From Heliopora coerulea (Eukaryota > Cnidaria > Anthozoa > Scleralcyonacea > Helioporidae): a DNA stretch of 64,000 bases. The number at the start of each line of letters is the position of its first letter. Position 1 is the stretch's first letter. Shown here piece by piece: positions 12,230 through 23,699 of the stretch. Where the stretch lies: NCBI GenBank assembly GCA_030142905.1, contig JASJOG010000210.1, forward strand, positions 248,001-312,000. Reading direction: 5' to 3'. Under the pieces are notes generated by a model. The model ran no database searches, was not told the origin of the DNA, and worked only from the letters and a program-made list of their open reading frames with translations. Both the position numbers and the translations under genes were made by a program.

Positions 12230-12592
12230 ACCTTATTTTCACTAATTTTCGCGGTCACTTAATTTCACGAAATGGAGAGAAACACATTTTGCCGAAAACT
12301 CACGTCAAAAGAAACTAAATCTCGCGAAAATTTTCTAAACACTGAGACGCAAAAACAAGTAGGTGAACTGAGGATTGGCGCCACAGATTTTCGTTTTACT
12401 TATTATTGGCATACTTTGGAATAATAATTGGAACTCTGACAGAGTTTTATAATAGGAAGTTGAATTTTACGTCGTTCATTTTCGTGATAACGTTTTCTCG
12501 CAGGACCTTAATTTCGCGATTTTTCTGTGAATATTCTGTAATTGCGAAAATTGAGTCCCGCGAAAATTAGTAACAATAACATACTTTATTAT
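12230..12592. mobile_element. MITE with CTAATTTTCGCG ends
   Basis: Left CACTAATTTTCGCGG and right CCGCGAAAATTAGTAAC are complementary, with several internal TTCGCGA/TCGCGAAA blocks. A related copy lies at 28707-29150. Confidence 0.7.
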
Positions 12593-12717
12593 GATCTCTG
12601 TCTTCAGTAGTCGTTTATGTATTGGTGGTTCAAAACAATTCAAAAACTTACGATAGTGGGATTGCGATTACGTTAAAGGAAGTGCCTTTATTTATTCTGA
12701 ATAACTATCAGTTACCT

Positions 12718-12925
12718 AAGCTGCTCTCCCTAGAGGTCCAGTAAGTGCCACCCCTCATGGATCCTGTGTTACTGTAGGAAGAAACCGGAGGACCCGGAGA
12801 AAACCTGCGATGCTTGGTAAAGTCAAAGTGGACAACACTCTTGTCGTTTGTGACCGAGTTGATTTTAATAATTATAAAACTTTACGAAACCAGAATCGAA
12901 CCTTAGTCACAGTAGTGAGAGACAA
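12718..12925. repeat. SINE-like repeat with GGAAGAAACCGGAG core
   Basis: Shares GTAGGAAGAAACCGGAG, CCCGGAGAAAACCTGC and GACAACACTCTT with 37380-37590. It looks like a retroposed SINE family. The ends were not defined. Confidence 0.55.
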
Positions 12926-13149
12926 GAGCACAACCTTTGTAGCACCAGCAAACAAGGACACGAGCTTTTGGCGCGAAATTTAAACATCAAAGCTTAGTAT
13001 TCTCTGGACGAAACTTAAAATGCCGCTTGTTTATGGAGACATTTGCAAATTTGAAAAAATAATACTTTGTGAGGATCTTGCTACTCGAAAAAGACTTACT
13101 GTTTGACCTACTGGACAAAATCCCACCATAATCACTGTTTCTTAAACGT

Positions 13150-13234
13150 CTAGCATTATTTCCAGACCAAACCCAAACTCTACCCCTAGTCCCAACCCTA
13201 ATCCTTACCCTAACCCTAGCCCGAACCCTAATTA
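13150..13234. repeat. interstitial telomere-like repeat (CCCTAA)n, degenerate
   Basis: Degenerate (CCCTAA) units such as CCCTAACCCTAG over about 85 bp. Similar tracts occur at 18525, 39450 and 56464. Confidence 0.75.
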
Positions 13235-13807
13235 AACGTAGATGAGAAGAAAGTAGATAGCGTTCGTTTCTTGGCGATACTTTTTGTCTCTATCATTCCA
13301 AATAATCGAATTTATCATGTAGCTGAGCTCACTATCCCGTCTGTACGCAAAATGATGCACGCTGATTGGCTGCCTAGTCGCGCAATAAGTTTTTCGTACA
13401 GACCGGCAAGTTTTGGCGGGAAAATTTCCGAGTTGATTCGAAGACAAACAAGCCGATTCAGGAACGTTTTACAAAAGAATTTCGATAACAGACTACCAAA
13501 AGAGTAGTTAAATCTTCTCAACAATAATTTTAAGCAGGAAACTAGATGAACTGATGCCATAAAACACGAAGAAATAGTTAAAAACAAGTACGTAAACCTA
13601 AACCGCTTACAGCGTTAAAAGCGACGAAAGAAGAAACCAAAAGCCATATAATAAATTCTTATTAACTTCGTTTGTTCGGTCTTTACGGGAAAGTATTCGC
13701 CCTCGGATTTTTCAGCACTGTACGAAAATCTCAGGGAAATACTTTCCCATACAGACTTCAAAGTGCGTTAATAAGTATTCATTATTAAACAATTATTGGA
13801 TAAGGCA

Positions 13808-13912
13808 GAGCGTGATATCAAAAATTATCCAGACCAAGATCAATGTTATCTGCCGAAGCTAAAGGGTAAGGCGGATAACATTGATCGAGGTCTGGATGAT
13901 CCTTGATATGCG
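13808..13912. repeat. long hairpin, about 45-bp arms
   Basis: ATCAATGTTATC and GATAACATTGAT, with TCCAGACC and GGTCTGGA, form arms of about 45 bp around an 11-base loop. The outer bases ATTATTGGAT and ATCCAATGAT extend the match. It is a small foldback or MITE. Confidence 0.7.
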
Positions 13913-14571
13913 TAAACCGAATCCAATGATTATTTTATTGTACATTTAAAACAGCGATAGATGCAAGAAAAGATTTGCAGTAAAAAGACTCGTGCGATTA
14001 ACTTTCCAAACTGCCTCAAGCCAGTTTTGCTGTTTTGTAATTTTCGCGGCCTTAAGGTGGTTACGTCATCAGCGTCCAATAATTTTTTTTGGACAGCTGC
14101 TCTGTCGAATAATTCAGGAAATTCGGTGGAGTGATGTGATGGCTTCCGGAAATTGGGAATAAACTGTTGAATGTGGACCAATAAGAAACAAGATTGAAGT
14201 TTGAATGTGTAATAAATATACTTCCACATGCGTTGGCATGCATAATTTTGCCGCCAAACGCTGCTTTGCTTGCCCACTGGACCCTCAACAAAGACCAGCG
14301 GCAAGGTAGTTCCACAAGACTGCAGTCTAGCCTAATGAGGTTATAATTGTATCTAACGCAGGCTTTTTATTACTTGGTAAAAATAAATGACAGTGTCTGC
14401 TCCGCTAATTTTGTATTTTTCGATATTTTAACGGTGTTAAAGGTCGCTTTGAAAATACTGTGTGGTATTTTTAACCTTCTGTTATTAACTTTCTGAAAGG
14501 GTGTCGTTTTTGTAAGAAAGATTTGCGTTGGCGATAAAACCTTAAGCACGGTTTAATGTCTTTTATTTCAG

Positions 14572-14693
14572 AAGGAAACGTTTCTAAAATTATCAGAGGG
14601 CAGTATCATCACAAAGATTTTTCTAAAAAAGTGGTGTTTACTGGAGCTTCAGACTTCGAAATTCAGGGTGAATACTTGTTTGCCATCAACAAG
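14572..14693 (+). CDS. SORL1: SORL1-like exon d: VPS10 propeller
   Basis: Reads EGNVSKIIRGQYHHKDF and on to GEYLFAINK before donor GTACAG; the acceptor is TTATTTCAG. The end resembles the SORL1 strand DKYMFATK. It leaves in phase 0. Seventy-eight bases downstream the intron carries a TTAA-flanked MITE at 14772. Confidence 0.93.
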
Positions 14694-14771
14694 GTACAGT
14701 GCCGTATCTCTTGCTTTATAAATTAAATTTTGCTTTATTGCTTTTTATTGCTCTGTTGCTTTATAAATTAA

Positions 14772-15451
14772 CTGGAGGAGGCATTATAGCTGAATGTTAC
14801 TCAACCGCAGGCGACAAATTGAAGGCTACCATATTGGATAAATTGGAGGGCAAATCCATGGAGATCGTATAAAACTAGAGGGGGCATGGGACGGACCCAT
14901 GCCCCCTCTAGTTTTATATCCAGATCGAACAACTGATGCTTAGAGAACTTTTTCGCGTTTGTTTTCGTTCGCTGTTTAGGAGAAAACAACTTCTCTGGTT
15001 ATAAGTTGGCTGTTATTCTTATTATTGCCTTAAATGTTTTACATTATTTTTTTAAAGATAAGAAAGAAAAAGAAAACAGAACAAAAAAGAAAAACAACTT
15101 CAACTTGTCGTCTAGAATCCGGTGCCAGTGGACAATTTTGTGAAATAGAGTAAAAAACAAATCCCGAAAAACTTTGACATCTTGAAAACCCAAGATATGA
15201 GTTAATAACGAGACGACGAATGATTGCGATGATATTTCGATTTGACAATGACTTTGCAATAAAGTCATTATTATTTAAAGTCATTAAATATCATCGCAAC
15301 GATTCGTCGTCTTGTTATTAACTCATATCTTGGGTTTTCAAGTTGTCGTCTGGGCATGTTTGTTATGCTCTACCCCCAAGTTTATCAAATATGGCGGCCT
15401 TCAATTTGCCTCTTGCGGTTGAGTGACATTCAGCTACAATGCCCCCTCTAG
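14772..15451. mobile_element. piggyBac-type MITE flanked by TTAA
   Basis: Ends CTGGAGGAGGCATTATAGCT and complement ...CAATGCCCCCTCTAG, about 85-bp TIRs (shared blocks ACTCAACCGCA, AAATTGAAGGC). TTAA lies directly outside at 14768-14771 and 15452-15455, the piggyBac target. An internal head-to-head pair of TIR tips sits at 14875-14914, and a second long hairpin at 15175-15345 (arms with AACCCAAGATATGAGTTAA). Confidence 0.82.
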
Positions 15452-15500
15452 TTAATAATGTTTATGGGTATGTATACGTATATAAATATGTATTAAGTAA

Positions 15501-15660
15501 TATTTAAAAACCAAGCAACAATGCTTTATCGGGATTTAAAACACGAGGTGATATCCGAGTGTTTTAGATCCGATAAAGCACGAACTTCGAGCTTTTTAAA
15601 TCTCTTCTAAAATGAACCTCCCAAAACGCCAATTCGCAAAGAAAGTTTGGAAATTTCTTT
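15501..15660. repeat. TTTATCGGG hairpin family, copy 1
   Basis: GCTTTATCGGGATTTAAAAC faces GTTTTAGATCCGATAAAGC. The same unit recurs at 52045-52240 and, inverted, at 44335-44412. Here and at 52045 it lies next to TA microsatellites. Confidence 0.75.
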
Positions 15661-15795
15661 TTTGTAAGCCGAAAAAATGAACTTCTTATTCACTTATTAA
15701 GGCACATGTATCTTTATCACATATATAAACATCCGACACGGTTATGATTTTCTTTCGTATTTTCCTCATGAATTATTAATGAATTTTAGAAATAT

Positions 15796-15840
15796 ATCTA
15801 TCTATATATATATTTATATATATATATATATATATATTAG
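15796..15840. repeat. (TA)n microsatellite
   Basis: TA dinucleotide tract with a few interruptions. Confidence 0.9.
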
Positions 15841-15849
15841 TATTAATAT

Positions 15850-16950
15850 ACACTGATATATTAATATATCAAGAACCTTCAAAGTTCTTAAAAAATCATT
15901 CAAGATAAAACGGTAAAAATCACTATACTTTCAACGTTTTGGGGCAAGGCCACTTTGTCAAGAATTGAGAATACAAGGTAAAACGTGTTCCTTATATTCC
16001 CAATATCCATCAATTACAAATTCAAATTATAAAGTAAAATAGCCAAAAGAAATCCCTAAGGTTCAAGCCTTTAGGAACAAAAGAATCTAACATATACAGT
16101 ATGTCCAAAAGCCTTCCGTTCTTGTGGGATCCCATACATCCGTTCTATCAATAAATTTTACAGACATATCTTTAATTCCCTTATGGCCTGCCCCGTAAAA
16201 ATCGGGATACAAATGTTTTATAACAAATGTAAGCGATAGAATAACTGAAACCGATCAAAGAATCTTACTTTATTATTTGTTTTCAGTAAAAAACTGTTAT
16301 TATTCCCGATAGTTTTGCTAAATAATTTCGTCCTAGTAACGTTTGGGAAGGTACGCATTAACGATTACCTGTTGTTAAGTGTAATTAATACCGCTTGATC
16401 ACCTCACCAGTTGGTTAACACCTTATCTTGTTGCTTGTCTTTAGTCATCAGCTCTGTATAAACCAACGCGCTTGCGATTTTACATCGCTAGAACTTGATC
16501 ATGATATTAGGATGACATCGAAACGTCGTTCAATAAATATTCTTCTAGCGCTTGCATTTGTTATAAAATGTTTTTCAAAAACTTCCTTGATTAAAATACA
16601 AATGTTCCCCGAGTAAACCTCTCTGACCCCTGCCATACCTCTTAGCGCTACTCTTTTGATGATTAAATCTTTTCCTAAAAGAGGTTATGGTGCTACCAAC
16701 ATAAACTTTAGAACACTTTTTAAAAATGATCAAATAAATCACTCCTGCCGAATCGCAGTCGAACGAGTATTTTATGTAAAGTTTGCAACCCTTTCTACAA
16801 CATGTTAACCCTTACTCCACAAAATTGCAAATGTGGCAGCGTGGTTTACCACACTTTCTCATTCCGTTATCCCTACTACCTTCTCCCCTGGTTTTAGATC
16901 TTACTAAATTATCCCTCAAATTTTTTGGTCTCCCATATACTATCCTAGGC
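15850..16950. other. intron sequence, nothing recognised
   Basis: AT-rich intron. A weak coding-like reading around 16100-16800 could not be tied to a protein family. Confidence 0.35.
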
Positions 16951-16964
16951 TTTTCTTGATTAGG

Positions 16965-17350
16965 CTCCTCCCTCCCTTTTTTACTTCTCTTCCTCTTTTC
17001 CTCGCTCCATCCCTATCTCCCTCCCTTCGTTCTTCCATCGCTATATCCCTCAATCTCTATTCGCTCTATCCCTATCCTGTCTTTCCCTTTCATCTCTCTC
17101 CCACTCTTATCTCTCTCCCTCCATTCCTCACACGCTCCCTCTTTCCCTCCCACTCTTCCACTTTCTCCTTCCTTCTATTCCCTCTCTCATTATTCCCTCT
17201 ATCTCTCCCTCCCTCACTCCCGTTCTCCCTCACTCCCATTCTCCCTCTTTCCCTTCCTCGCTCACTTTTTCTCTACTTTCCCTCCCTCTCTCTTCCTCCT
17301 TCCATCCCTATCTCCGTACCTCTCTATTCTCTTTCCCTCTCTCTCTCTCA
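16965..17350. repeat. (CCCTCTCT)-type pyrimidine tract
   Basis: About 385 bp of almost uninterrupted C/T on the + strand, then a short GT-rich stretch. It ends about 180 bp before exon e. The long Leu/Ser/Pro open frame across it is a composition product. Confidence 0.88.
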
Positions 17351-17527
17351 CAGTGTATTTGTGTGCGTGTATGCAGGTGTGTATGTGATTGTAGCGATTA
17401 TATGTATGTGCATATGTGGCGGGGTTGTTGGTCTTGTCTGTATTTTTGTCTGTCCGCGTTGACTTACGGTAAAACCTTCGTTTGAATAGTGTGTGCTCAA
17501 GGACACTGCTTGTTCTCTTTTTGGTAG

Positions 17528-17611
17528 AGCGCAGATGGTCTTGACCTGTATGTCTCATATCACTATCATGATTTTACTAAGGCAAAGTTTCCGCTAGAAA
17601 TGTCAAATCTG
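17528..17611 (+). CDS. SORL1: SORL1-like exon e: VPS10 propeller
   Basis: Twenty-eight codons, phase 0 both ends: SADGLDLYVSYHYHDFTKAK, then FPLEMSNL before GTAAGT. LYVSY matches the LWVSF strand of vertebrate SORL1. The acceptor is TTTTTGGTAG. A long pyrimidine-rich tract (about 16965-17350) lies shortly upstream. Confidence 0.92.
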
Positions 17612-17942
17612 GTAAGTGAAGCTAGAGTAAGAACCGTTCAACGGAACTCCTCTGAGTGTGTGGCCAGAAATCAAGGACACTATTGCCGACAAGCATGAAC
17701 ATTGGCTTTTAAACAGGCAATTTTAAAAATAGCGGCTTTACACAGATTGGTCTGGGCAAAATTCGAAAGGCTCATTTTTTAGTATACAACGTTAAAATTC
17801 TTACTGGTCCACGTCTACAATTTTAGTAAATAACACAAGCATTTACCAGAGGAAATTCTGAAACTAATACCCGAGACGATGATTATCATTCCTCTTACTC
17901 CGTGTACACACCAATGTTAAATCCCTAAGATTTGGGGAATGA

Positions 17943-18060
17943 TGTCTCACACTGCCGAAGTCAATTGAAAAATGTTAACTCGAGCGAGATTCGAACTCGC
18001 AATCAGAAAATCTTCACTTTGATAGCAACCTTAATTTGCACCGGTCTCATGGAAACAGGG
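17943..18060 (-). repeat. tRNA-derived SINE fragment
   Basis: On the minus strand it reads GCGAGTTCGAATCTCGC (a B-box-like block) then a tail ending ACTTCGGCAGTGTGAGAC. The same tail and box occur in the palindromic pair at 44950-45108. Confidence 0.6.
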
Positions 18061-18132
18061 TCTATGACGCGTGGACATTTCTGATTTTGTGTAGATAACT
18101 AAAATTATTACGTTTTTTTTTTTGACCTTTAG

Positions 18133-18296
18133 GATTATTATATCGCAGATACCAGTGAACAGCAAATCTTCGTGGCTGTGAGCCATAATATCAATACCAC
18201 TCATTTGTACATATCCGATCTAACAGGAAAGACGTTTTCCTTATCCTTGGAAAGAGTGCTGTATTACAATCCAGATTACGCCAAATCGTGGATCAG
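18133..18296 (+). CDS. SORL1: SORL1-like exon f: VPS10 propeller
   Basis: Begins [19 protein letters not shown], matching the conserved SORL1 run YYIADASEDQVFVCVSHSN. It continues [20 protein letters not shown], a degenerate Asp-box blade. Acceptor GACCTTTAG, donor GTAGTC. It leaves two bases of an Arg codon. Confidence 0.95.
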
Positions 18297-18524
18297 GTAG
18301 TCATTAGTAAACAGTGGAAAAAACCGCTGAGCTATACGGAACTGGATTTGTTGAGAACCCTCAAGAAAGTGTTCCCTAAATGACAGCCGTCTCACACCTT
18401 GAAAAGATAAATAGCACCCATTGACAAAACCTGGCAAAAAAATTAAAAAAATCTATTTAAGGGAAATGAAGGCTCCTATTTTTAAGAGATGAGACGTAGG
18501 TTTACCGTCACCAGGGGGTGATCT

Positions 18525-18665
18525 AACCCTAACCCTAACCCTATTTCTAACCCAACCTTAACCTTAATCCTAACCTTAACCCTAATCCTAACCTTAACCC
18601 TAATCCTAACCTTAACCCTAATCCTAACCTTAACCCTAATCCTAACTTTAACCCTAAGGCTAATC
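18525..18665. repeat. interstitial telomere-like repeat with 18-bp higher order
   Basis: Starts with three clean CTAACC units, then settles into an 18-bp unit of CCTTAACCCTAATCCTAA. The open frame of alternating VKVRIR residues comes from it. Confidence 0.88.
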
Positions 18666-18699
18666 CTATTCTGAGTTTTCTCTGTATAGGTGATATTCA

Positions 18700-19385
18700 T
18701 CTATTTAAGCACATTTTGTCAATTGATTCTATTGATCTTTTCGGGGGGTTAAGGCGAGACTGTGTTGAAAATTATGGCATCATTTATAGGTTCATTTGTT
18801 CATGGTAACGACCACTGACCGATATTGCTGGCTATGGTTACTAACAATAATCGGATAATATTCTTCGAAACGGACCGTTTTACAGAAATAACCAATTTTG
18901 AGATAATATCTAAATTGCCAAACCAAGGATTGATATTAGAGAACATTTTGGGGCAAAGCATATTAGTTAATCGTTTAATTTGTTAAAATATTACTTGAAC
19001 TAGATTGTGAAGAGTGAAGAAAAGTTGAAAACTCGGAAACAGTTCATTTAGCAAAAAAAACCCCAACTTATGTTCGTTCATTTTTTGCTGTTTGTATCAT
19101 GCAGTCGAAAACAGGGAAGGCAACCAAAACAATTGTAATTCATGCCCACTTTCTGTCCTCTAAGCTGGTATTTTTACTTTAAATCTCCCGTGTTTACTAT
19201 GCGAAAGTTTCAAAAAACGTGCGTTTATAAAGAAAACGAAATACTGGAAAAATTGATCAGGAGTTTTGATGAGAGGGTCTTTTGTTAAAAATTCACAAGT
19301 TTAAGGAGGCTTCAAGTCGAGTTGAGGCGCTGTTTTGAACGCAGGCATTTATTCGGAAACATACGGTGAATGTCATCTCAGTTAA
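18700..19385. other. intron sequence, nothing recognised
   Basis: No exon or repeat structure recognised. Confidence 0.4.
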
Positions 19386-19389
19386 TCCG

Positions 19390-19745
19390 AGTGATGAGTT
19401 AGCTCTTTCCCCCTCGGCATAAGAATTCTCTTATTTTATCCTCGCGAACGCTTGACGATTTTACTCGTGAGGGAGAGAGCTGCCGCTGGTAAAGAGTTAT
19501 AACCATCAAAATTAACTCTTTCGCTGCGGTACAAGACTTCTATTGTTTTACTCTGGCTAACGCCAGACGATTTTACTCGTTAAGGTAAGAGTTCTCCCTG
19601 GGAAAGAGTTATTACCATCAAAATGATCTCTTTCCCTGCCGTGTAAGACTACTATTTTACTCTGGCTTACGCGAGATTGTTTTTCTGTAGCTTGCGCCCG
19701 ACGATTTCACTCGTCAAGGAGAGCGCTTCAGCGTGAAGACCTCGT
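19390..19745. repeat. GCTAACGCCAGACG family, tandem copies
   Basis: About three imperfect copies of a roughly 100-bp unit with a TTAACTCTTTCxCTG-type start, CTCTGGCTAACGCCAGACG, then ATTTTACTCGTCAAGG and GGAAAGAGTTA. The unit is partly palindromic. Other arrays are at 31799, 39240, 54425 and 62210. Confidence 0.75.
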
Positions 19746-20106
19746 TTCTTTTAAACTTTGTAATGATTCTCTTGATTGGTCAATTAAATACTTTAAACTC
19801 CTTGTTCCACAATTCACGACAGCTTACCGTGTGAAGAGAAGGCCTCTGTGTGCACGTATTTGTTTAAAAAATATTTACCATGCGATTTCATAAATCGCCG
19901 ACAATCTTATCAAAAGCATAGGACAGTGGTCACTGGCCACTGCCATTAACAGAAATACCTGAAATTTTACGCCGTCCCTTTGGGATCACTACGCAATTCA
20001 AAAATAAGGGGACTACGCAGTCCTGGTATATGCGTGTTATTGCTCACACCTGATGCGGGAAAGTCTAGCCTTTGGTCTTGATGCAAATAAGTAAAATTTG
20101 TATGCC

Positions 20107-20301
20107 TTAAGGGCTGATTACACGTACGATTTTGTACCCTGCGATTGACGTCTTGGAGTATGTGTTGAACTGAAGGGAGCGTCGAAGACAAATTACAGCG
20201 AGTCATAAGAGGGTATCGTGCTGCATAGACTGTCATGATGCTATTACATACACCAAGATGACAATCGCATTGTATAAAATCGCACGTGTAAGAAGCCCTT
20301 T
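20107..20301. mobile_element. short MITE next to exon g
   Basis: TIRs of about 38 bp: left AAGGGCTGATTACACGTACG, right the near-complement ending CGTGTAAGAAGCCCTTT. It ends 45 bases before exon g, so it lies over the usual branch-point and pyrimidine-tract zone of the intron. Confidence 0.75.
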
Positions 20302-20346
20302 AGAAACTTCTCGTACTATGATCGCGTTTTTTTTCATTGTTTTCAG

Positions 20347-20548
20347 GCATTATTTGAAAGAGAGTTTCATCGACTTCCATCCTGTTGCGTCAATGAGAGG
20401 CGTATATTTGGCCAGCCAATTGTCTAGTGGAAAAGTTGGACATAGATCAATCAAAACCGTCATTACTTACGATAAAGGAGGATCTTGGTTTTACGTCCGG
20501 CCTCCCAGTCATCATGCCAACGGTTCAGTAATCAACTGCACCTTGTCG
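20347..20548 (+). CDS. SORL1: SORL1-like exon g: VPS10 propeller with Asp-box
   Basis: Reads HYLKESFIDFHPVASMRGVY, then SVxTVITYDKGGSW-type sequence (here SIKTVITYDKGGSW) and ends VINCTLS before GTAAGT. The Asp-box TYDKGGSW is intact and the order matches human FADFHRVEGLQGVY...ITFDKGGTW. Acceptor TTGTTTTCAG. A roughly 195-bp MITE (20107-20301) ends 45 bases before the exon. Confidence 0.96.
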
Positions 20549-20685
20549 GTAAGTTCACAGTGGACCGATTACTATAAAAAAGTTGTTTCTTTTGTTATAT
20601 TCCTGGAACAAAATGCATTTTCGAAGTGTTTCAAGAATTCGTTAATTGAAATTCTTTCCCGAACTTAGTTCTGAAGGGACGAACA

Positions 20686-21480
20686 TTGGTTGGTTGTGAA
20701 AATGACATGACCTTGGACGTAACACTGCATAATGACTATTTTAAACGAAAAATTAAAAATGTTGGTAAGAATCCAAAGGCAGCTTGGTCAACCAACGGAA
20801 GTGCACTTACTTCTGCTGATGTAATGACTGAGGGTTTCGATGACTATTTTACGAACATAGGTCCTAGAATTTCTGAAGGTATTAAGTAAGGTGAACGCCA
20901 TTTCGACGACTTTTTAAAGAAAGCGCCAAATAGATTTAAATTTCGTATTGTTGAACCCTCCGAAGTTTTCCATCTTCTACATTACCTCTCGGTATCTAAA
21001 GCCACTGGGATTGATCAACTTTTTACAAAGGTATTAGAGATTGTAGCTCCCATTGCGCATAGAAAGCTTTTCGTCAGACGGCTGGCGAAATGGAAGTGAA
21101 GTAATGAAAAATTGACAGGTTTTATTCCGGATGTGGAACAACATTATTCTTAACAATTAAGAATAATAGGCTTGGAAACGATGGAACCCTAACAGGAATT
21201 TGTCCCTCGTGCGATTGCAGTTTCACAAATCGTGTTTATCACGCTTTGCTATTTTGCAAGGAAACTGAACGAGCGAGGGAAGACTGGTGGGCTTGGATCA
21301 TAAACAACCTGCCCACCTCCATAAGTGTTGTTTTTAATAGTTTAGATGACGTCAATTTCGTTAAAGCACTTTTGGGAGATTGTTCATTTTTCAAAGATAA
21401 GACGAATTTACTAAATATGGATTTTTTTACTCAAAAGCGCTTAATACATATCATATTGTTTGCAAAGTTCGATTTTTGAT
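20686..21480 (+). pseudogene. non-LTR retrotransposon reverse transcriptase remnant
   Basis: Reads FKRKIKNVGKNPKAAWSTN and DYFTNIGPRISEGIK. After a frame change it continues RHFDDFLKKAPNRFKF and YLSVSKATGIDQLFTKVLEI, the fingers region typical of Jockey/CR1-like RTs (SKATGID). The part at 21180-21480 (SCDCSFTNR, ALLFCKETERAREDWW) resembles the Cys-rich C-terminal end after the RT. It is internally deleted and frameshifted. Confidence 0.8.
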
Positions 21481-21484
21481 CCTT

Positions 21485-22795
21485 TGGAGCATGATTAGTA
21501 TAAAATGTAACTAGTTATTAAGTATCATTATTATAATTATTAAAATACTAAATTATAAATATTATGTAGAACGTAAAGTTTGTAGTTATGTATATAATGT
21601 ATAATGAAATTTAATTTAGTTGAGTGTACTCTTCAATTTGGAGGTAATAAAGAATTTCACTGGTAGAACAGACCCGTAGGAAGCAATATTCTGTTGGTCA
21701 GCGGGCAGCCAGGGTGGTATAAATAGGTTGTACGTAATGATTCACTGCAAATTCGTCTGCTAGGGGGATATGGGGTGATACCCCCAGGAAAATTTTGGTT
21801 TTCAGACCTTCTGAGATTATTTCTGGGGCAATCCCGAGGTAAAATAGTAGAACTTGGACAATGGAACCTACTGTTCCGAAATTCCTTGCATCCTGAAGAA
21901 AGTATCTTGAAACAATTCACTATTACCATTTTGCTTGCATTTTGAGGTTTTAGGTCACTTTAAAGGTTTCACAGACCTCACCTTTACAACACACACTGAA
22001 GTTTTCATATTACAACAAGAATGTCAACTACCACACCCTCTACTGTTTGACGTCATTACTCATTAATCCCCGACACTACTACCAAACCAAGTCGATCTTT
22101 GGCGGGCGAGTCATGTAATTAATAAGCCTCTAACATTTCCAGAGTTTGTCTTTGGCCCGTATTTCAACGACAATATCAAACCAGAGATTTCCATTACTGA
22201 CTTCTTTGGCTTCACTCTTCAGTTCAGTCATTTCCTCGAGTTAGCCTTATATTTAATGTGGAGTTTAATGCAGAGTCTTAGAGGCTGCAGTAATAAATAA
22301 CCTCAAAAATGGCTGCCGCACCTTTGTCTTCTGAATCTCAGTGCATAAAAATGATGCATGCATACATTCACACTGATACAGACTCCGTTTATGGTGGGGG
22401 TCCATACAAATACTCCGGTTAAGAACAGTTTAGTTGATGTTTCTGAATTAATTAGGTAATTGCGGGCCGACTTCCCTAAGAACTTGATAATGGTTCTGTA
22501 ATGAAGTTGTCACCTCCCGTTATGATATAACACCTTTAAATTTTAAATAAAGCCAAGAAAACTGCTGTCTAACTAGGTCTCGATATGGTTGCTACTCTCT
22601 AGCGCCATGCGGCACTCGTAAACAAATTTGTTACTCGCTGGCGTTGTCCAGTAGCATATCAGAGCATGTATTAATAAACATATCGCCAAAATTGACTTAA
22701 CACGCCTGCCTACTGACCTACAATAATTGACACACTTAGTTTGTATTTAGTTTAAAGTTTTCTTGTAACTTCAAGAGTGATGAGCGTGATGAACT
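21485..22795. other. intron sequence, nothing recognised
   Basis: Intron after the LINE remnant. No exon was found; no repeat with clear ends. Confidence 0.35.
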
Positions 22796-22798
22796 AAA

Positions 22799-23270
22799 CA
22801 CCCGATCCCCGTTCTCGATGTTGTATTCATATCGACAGACATGGTAAGCGATTCACAAAAAGAAGCTGGAAACGTTCTTTTCTTGGAGTACAGAATTGAT
22901 AAGGGATACGGGGCGCTAGTGACTTGTATATCTGCTTTGTTCCAACAAATTTTGTCCATGATTGTACACACCTACTTAACCGCCTACGCACGTAGCTCCC
23001 TGTCTTTCAATCTACCTACCTACAGTCATTGACCTATTTAGCAGGAAAAAAATAAGAAGTTTCCTTCTAGTCTCAAGATGACCTTAATTTCCGCTTCCCC
23101 TTCTCAATGTTATTTCTATATCGACAATCATGGTAAGCGATTCGTAAGAGAGGCTGCGAATATCCTTTTCTTGGAGTACAGCATTGGTAAGGGGTACGGG
23201 GGGATAGTGACCTGTATGTCAGTTTTGTCCCAACAAATTTGTCGATGATTGTACTACCTACCTACCTGGT
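22799..23270 (+). repeat. direct duplication of about 180 bp
   Basis: 22799-22985 and 23092-23275 share TATCGACA, CATGGTAAGCGATTC, TTTTCTTGGAGTACAG and TGTATGTC/TTTGTCC-type blocks in order. Each copy ends at the start of a CTAC-rich tract. Confidence 0.7.
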
Positions 23271-23645
23271 AACCTACCTTCGGTACTTACTTGCCTACCT
23301 ACCTGCCGGCCTACTTACGTACGTACGTACTTGCCTGCCTACTTACCTATATTCCTACGCACCTGCCTACCCACCTATTTACTTACCTACCTATCTACTT
23401 ACCTACGTACCTTCGTACCTAGCTGCCGGCCTACTGGCGTACCTACCTACCTACCTTCCTACCTTCCTTCCTACCTACCTACCTACCTACCTACCTACCT
23501 ACCAACCAACCAACCTACCCACCTATACGTACGTAGGTAGGTGCCTACCTACCGACCTATCTGCTGGCTTGCTGGTATACCTACCCATCTACTTACCTAC
23601 CTACCTACATACCCGCTTGCCTGCCTTCTTACCATCCTACCGACG
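23252..23645 (+). repeat. (TACC)n tetranucleotide array
   Basis: About 390 bp of (CTAC)n with substitutions, purest at 23470-23520. The open frames of LPTY repeats in it are not genes. Confidence 0.93.
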
Positions 23646-23699
23646 GTATATACGCACATTCGTATATATTGATTGTAAGCTTAGATTTGCTCGTATCTC

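Noticed and set aside
16956..17462. 168-residue open frame rich in Leu, Ser and Pro
   Set aside because: It is a translation of the pyrimidine tract, with no domain, no splice context and low complexity throughout.
18482..18700. VKVRIR repeat open frame
   Set aside because: Telomere-like 18-bp repeat read through; not a protein.
23252..23645. Possible CRISPR-like array
   Set aside because: Simple tetranucleotide repeat without unique spacers, in a eukaryotic intron.
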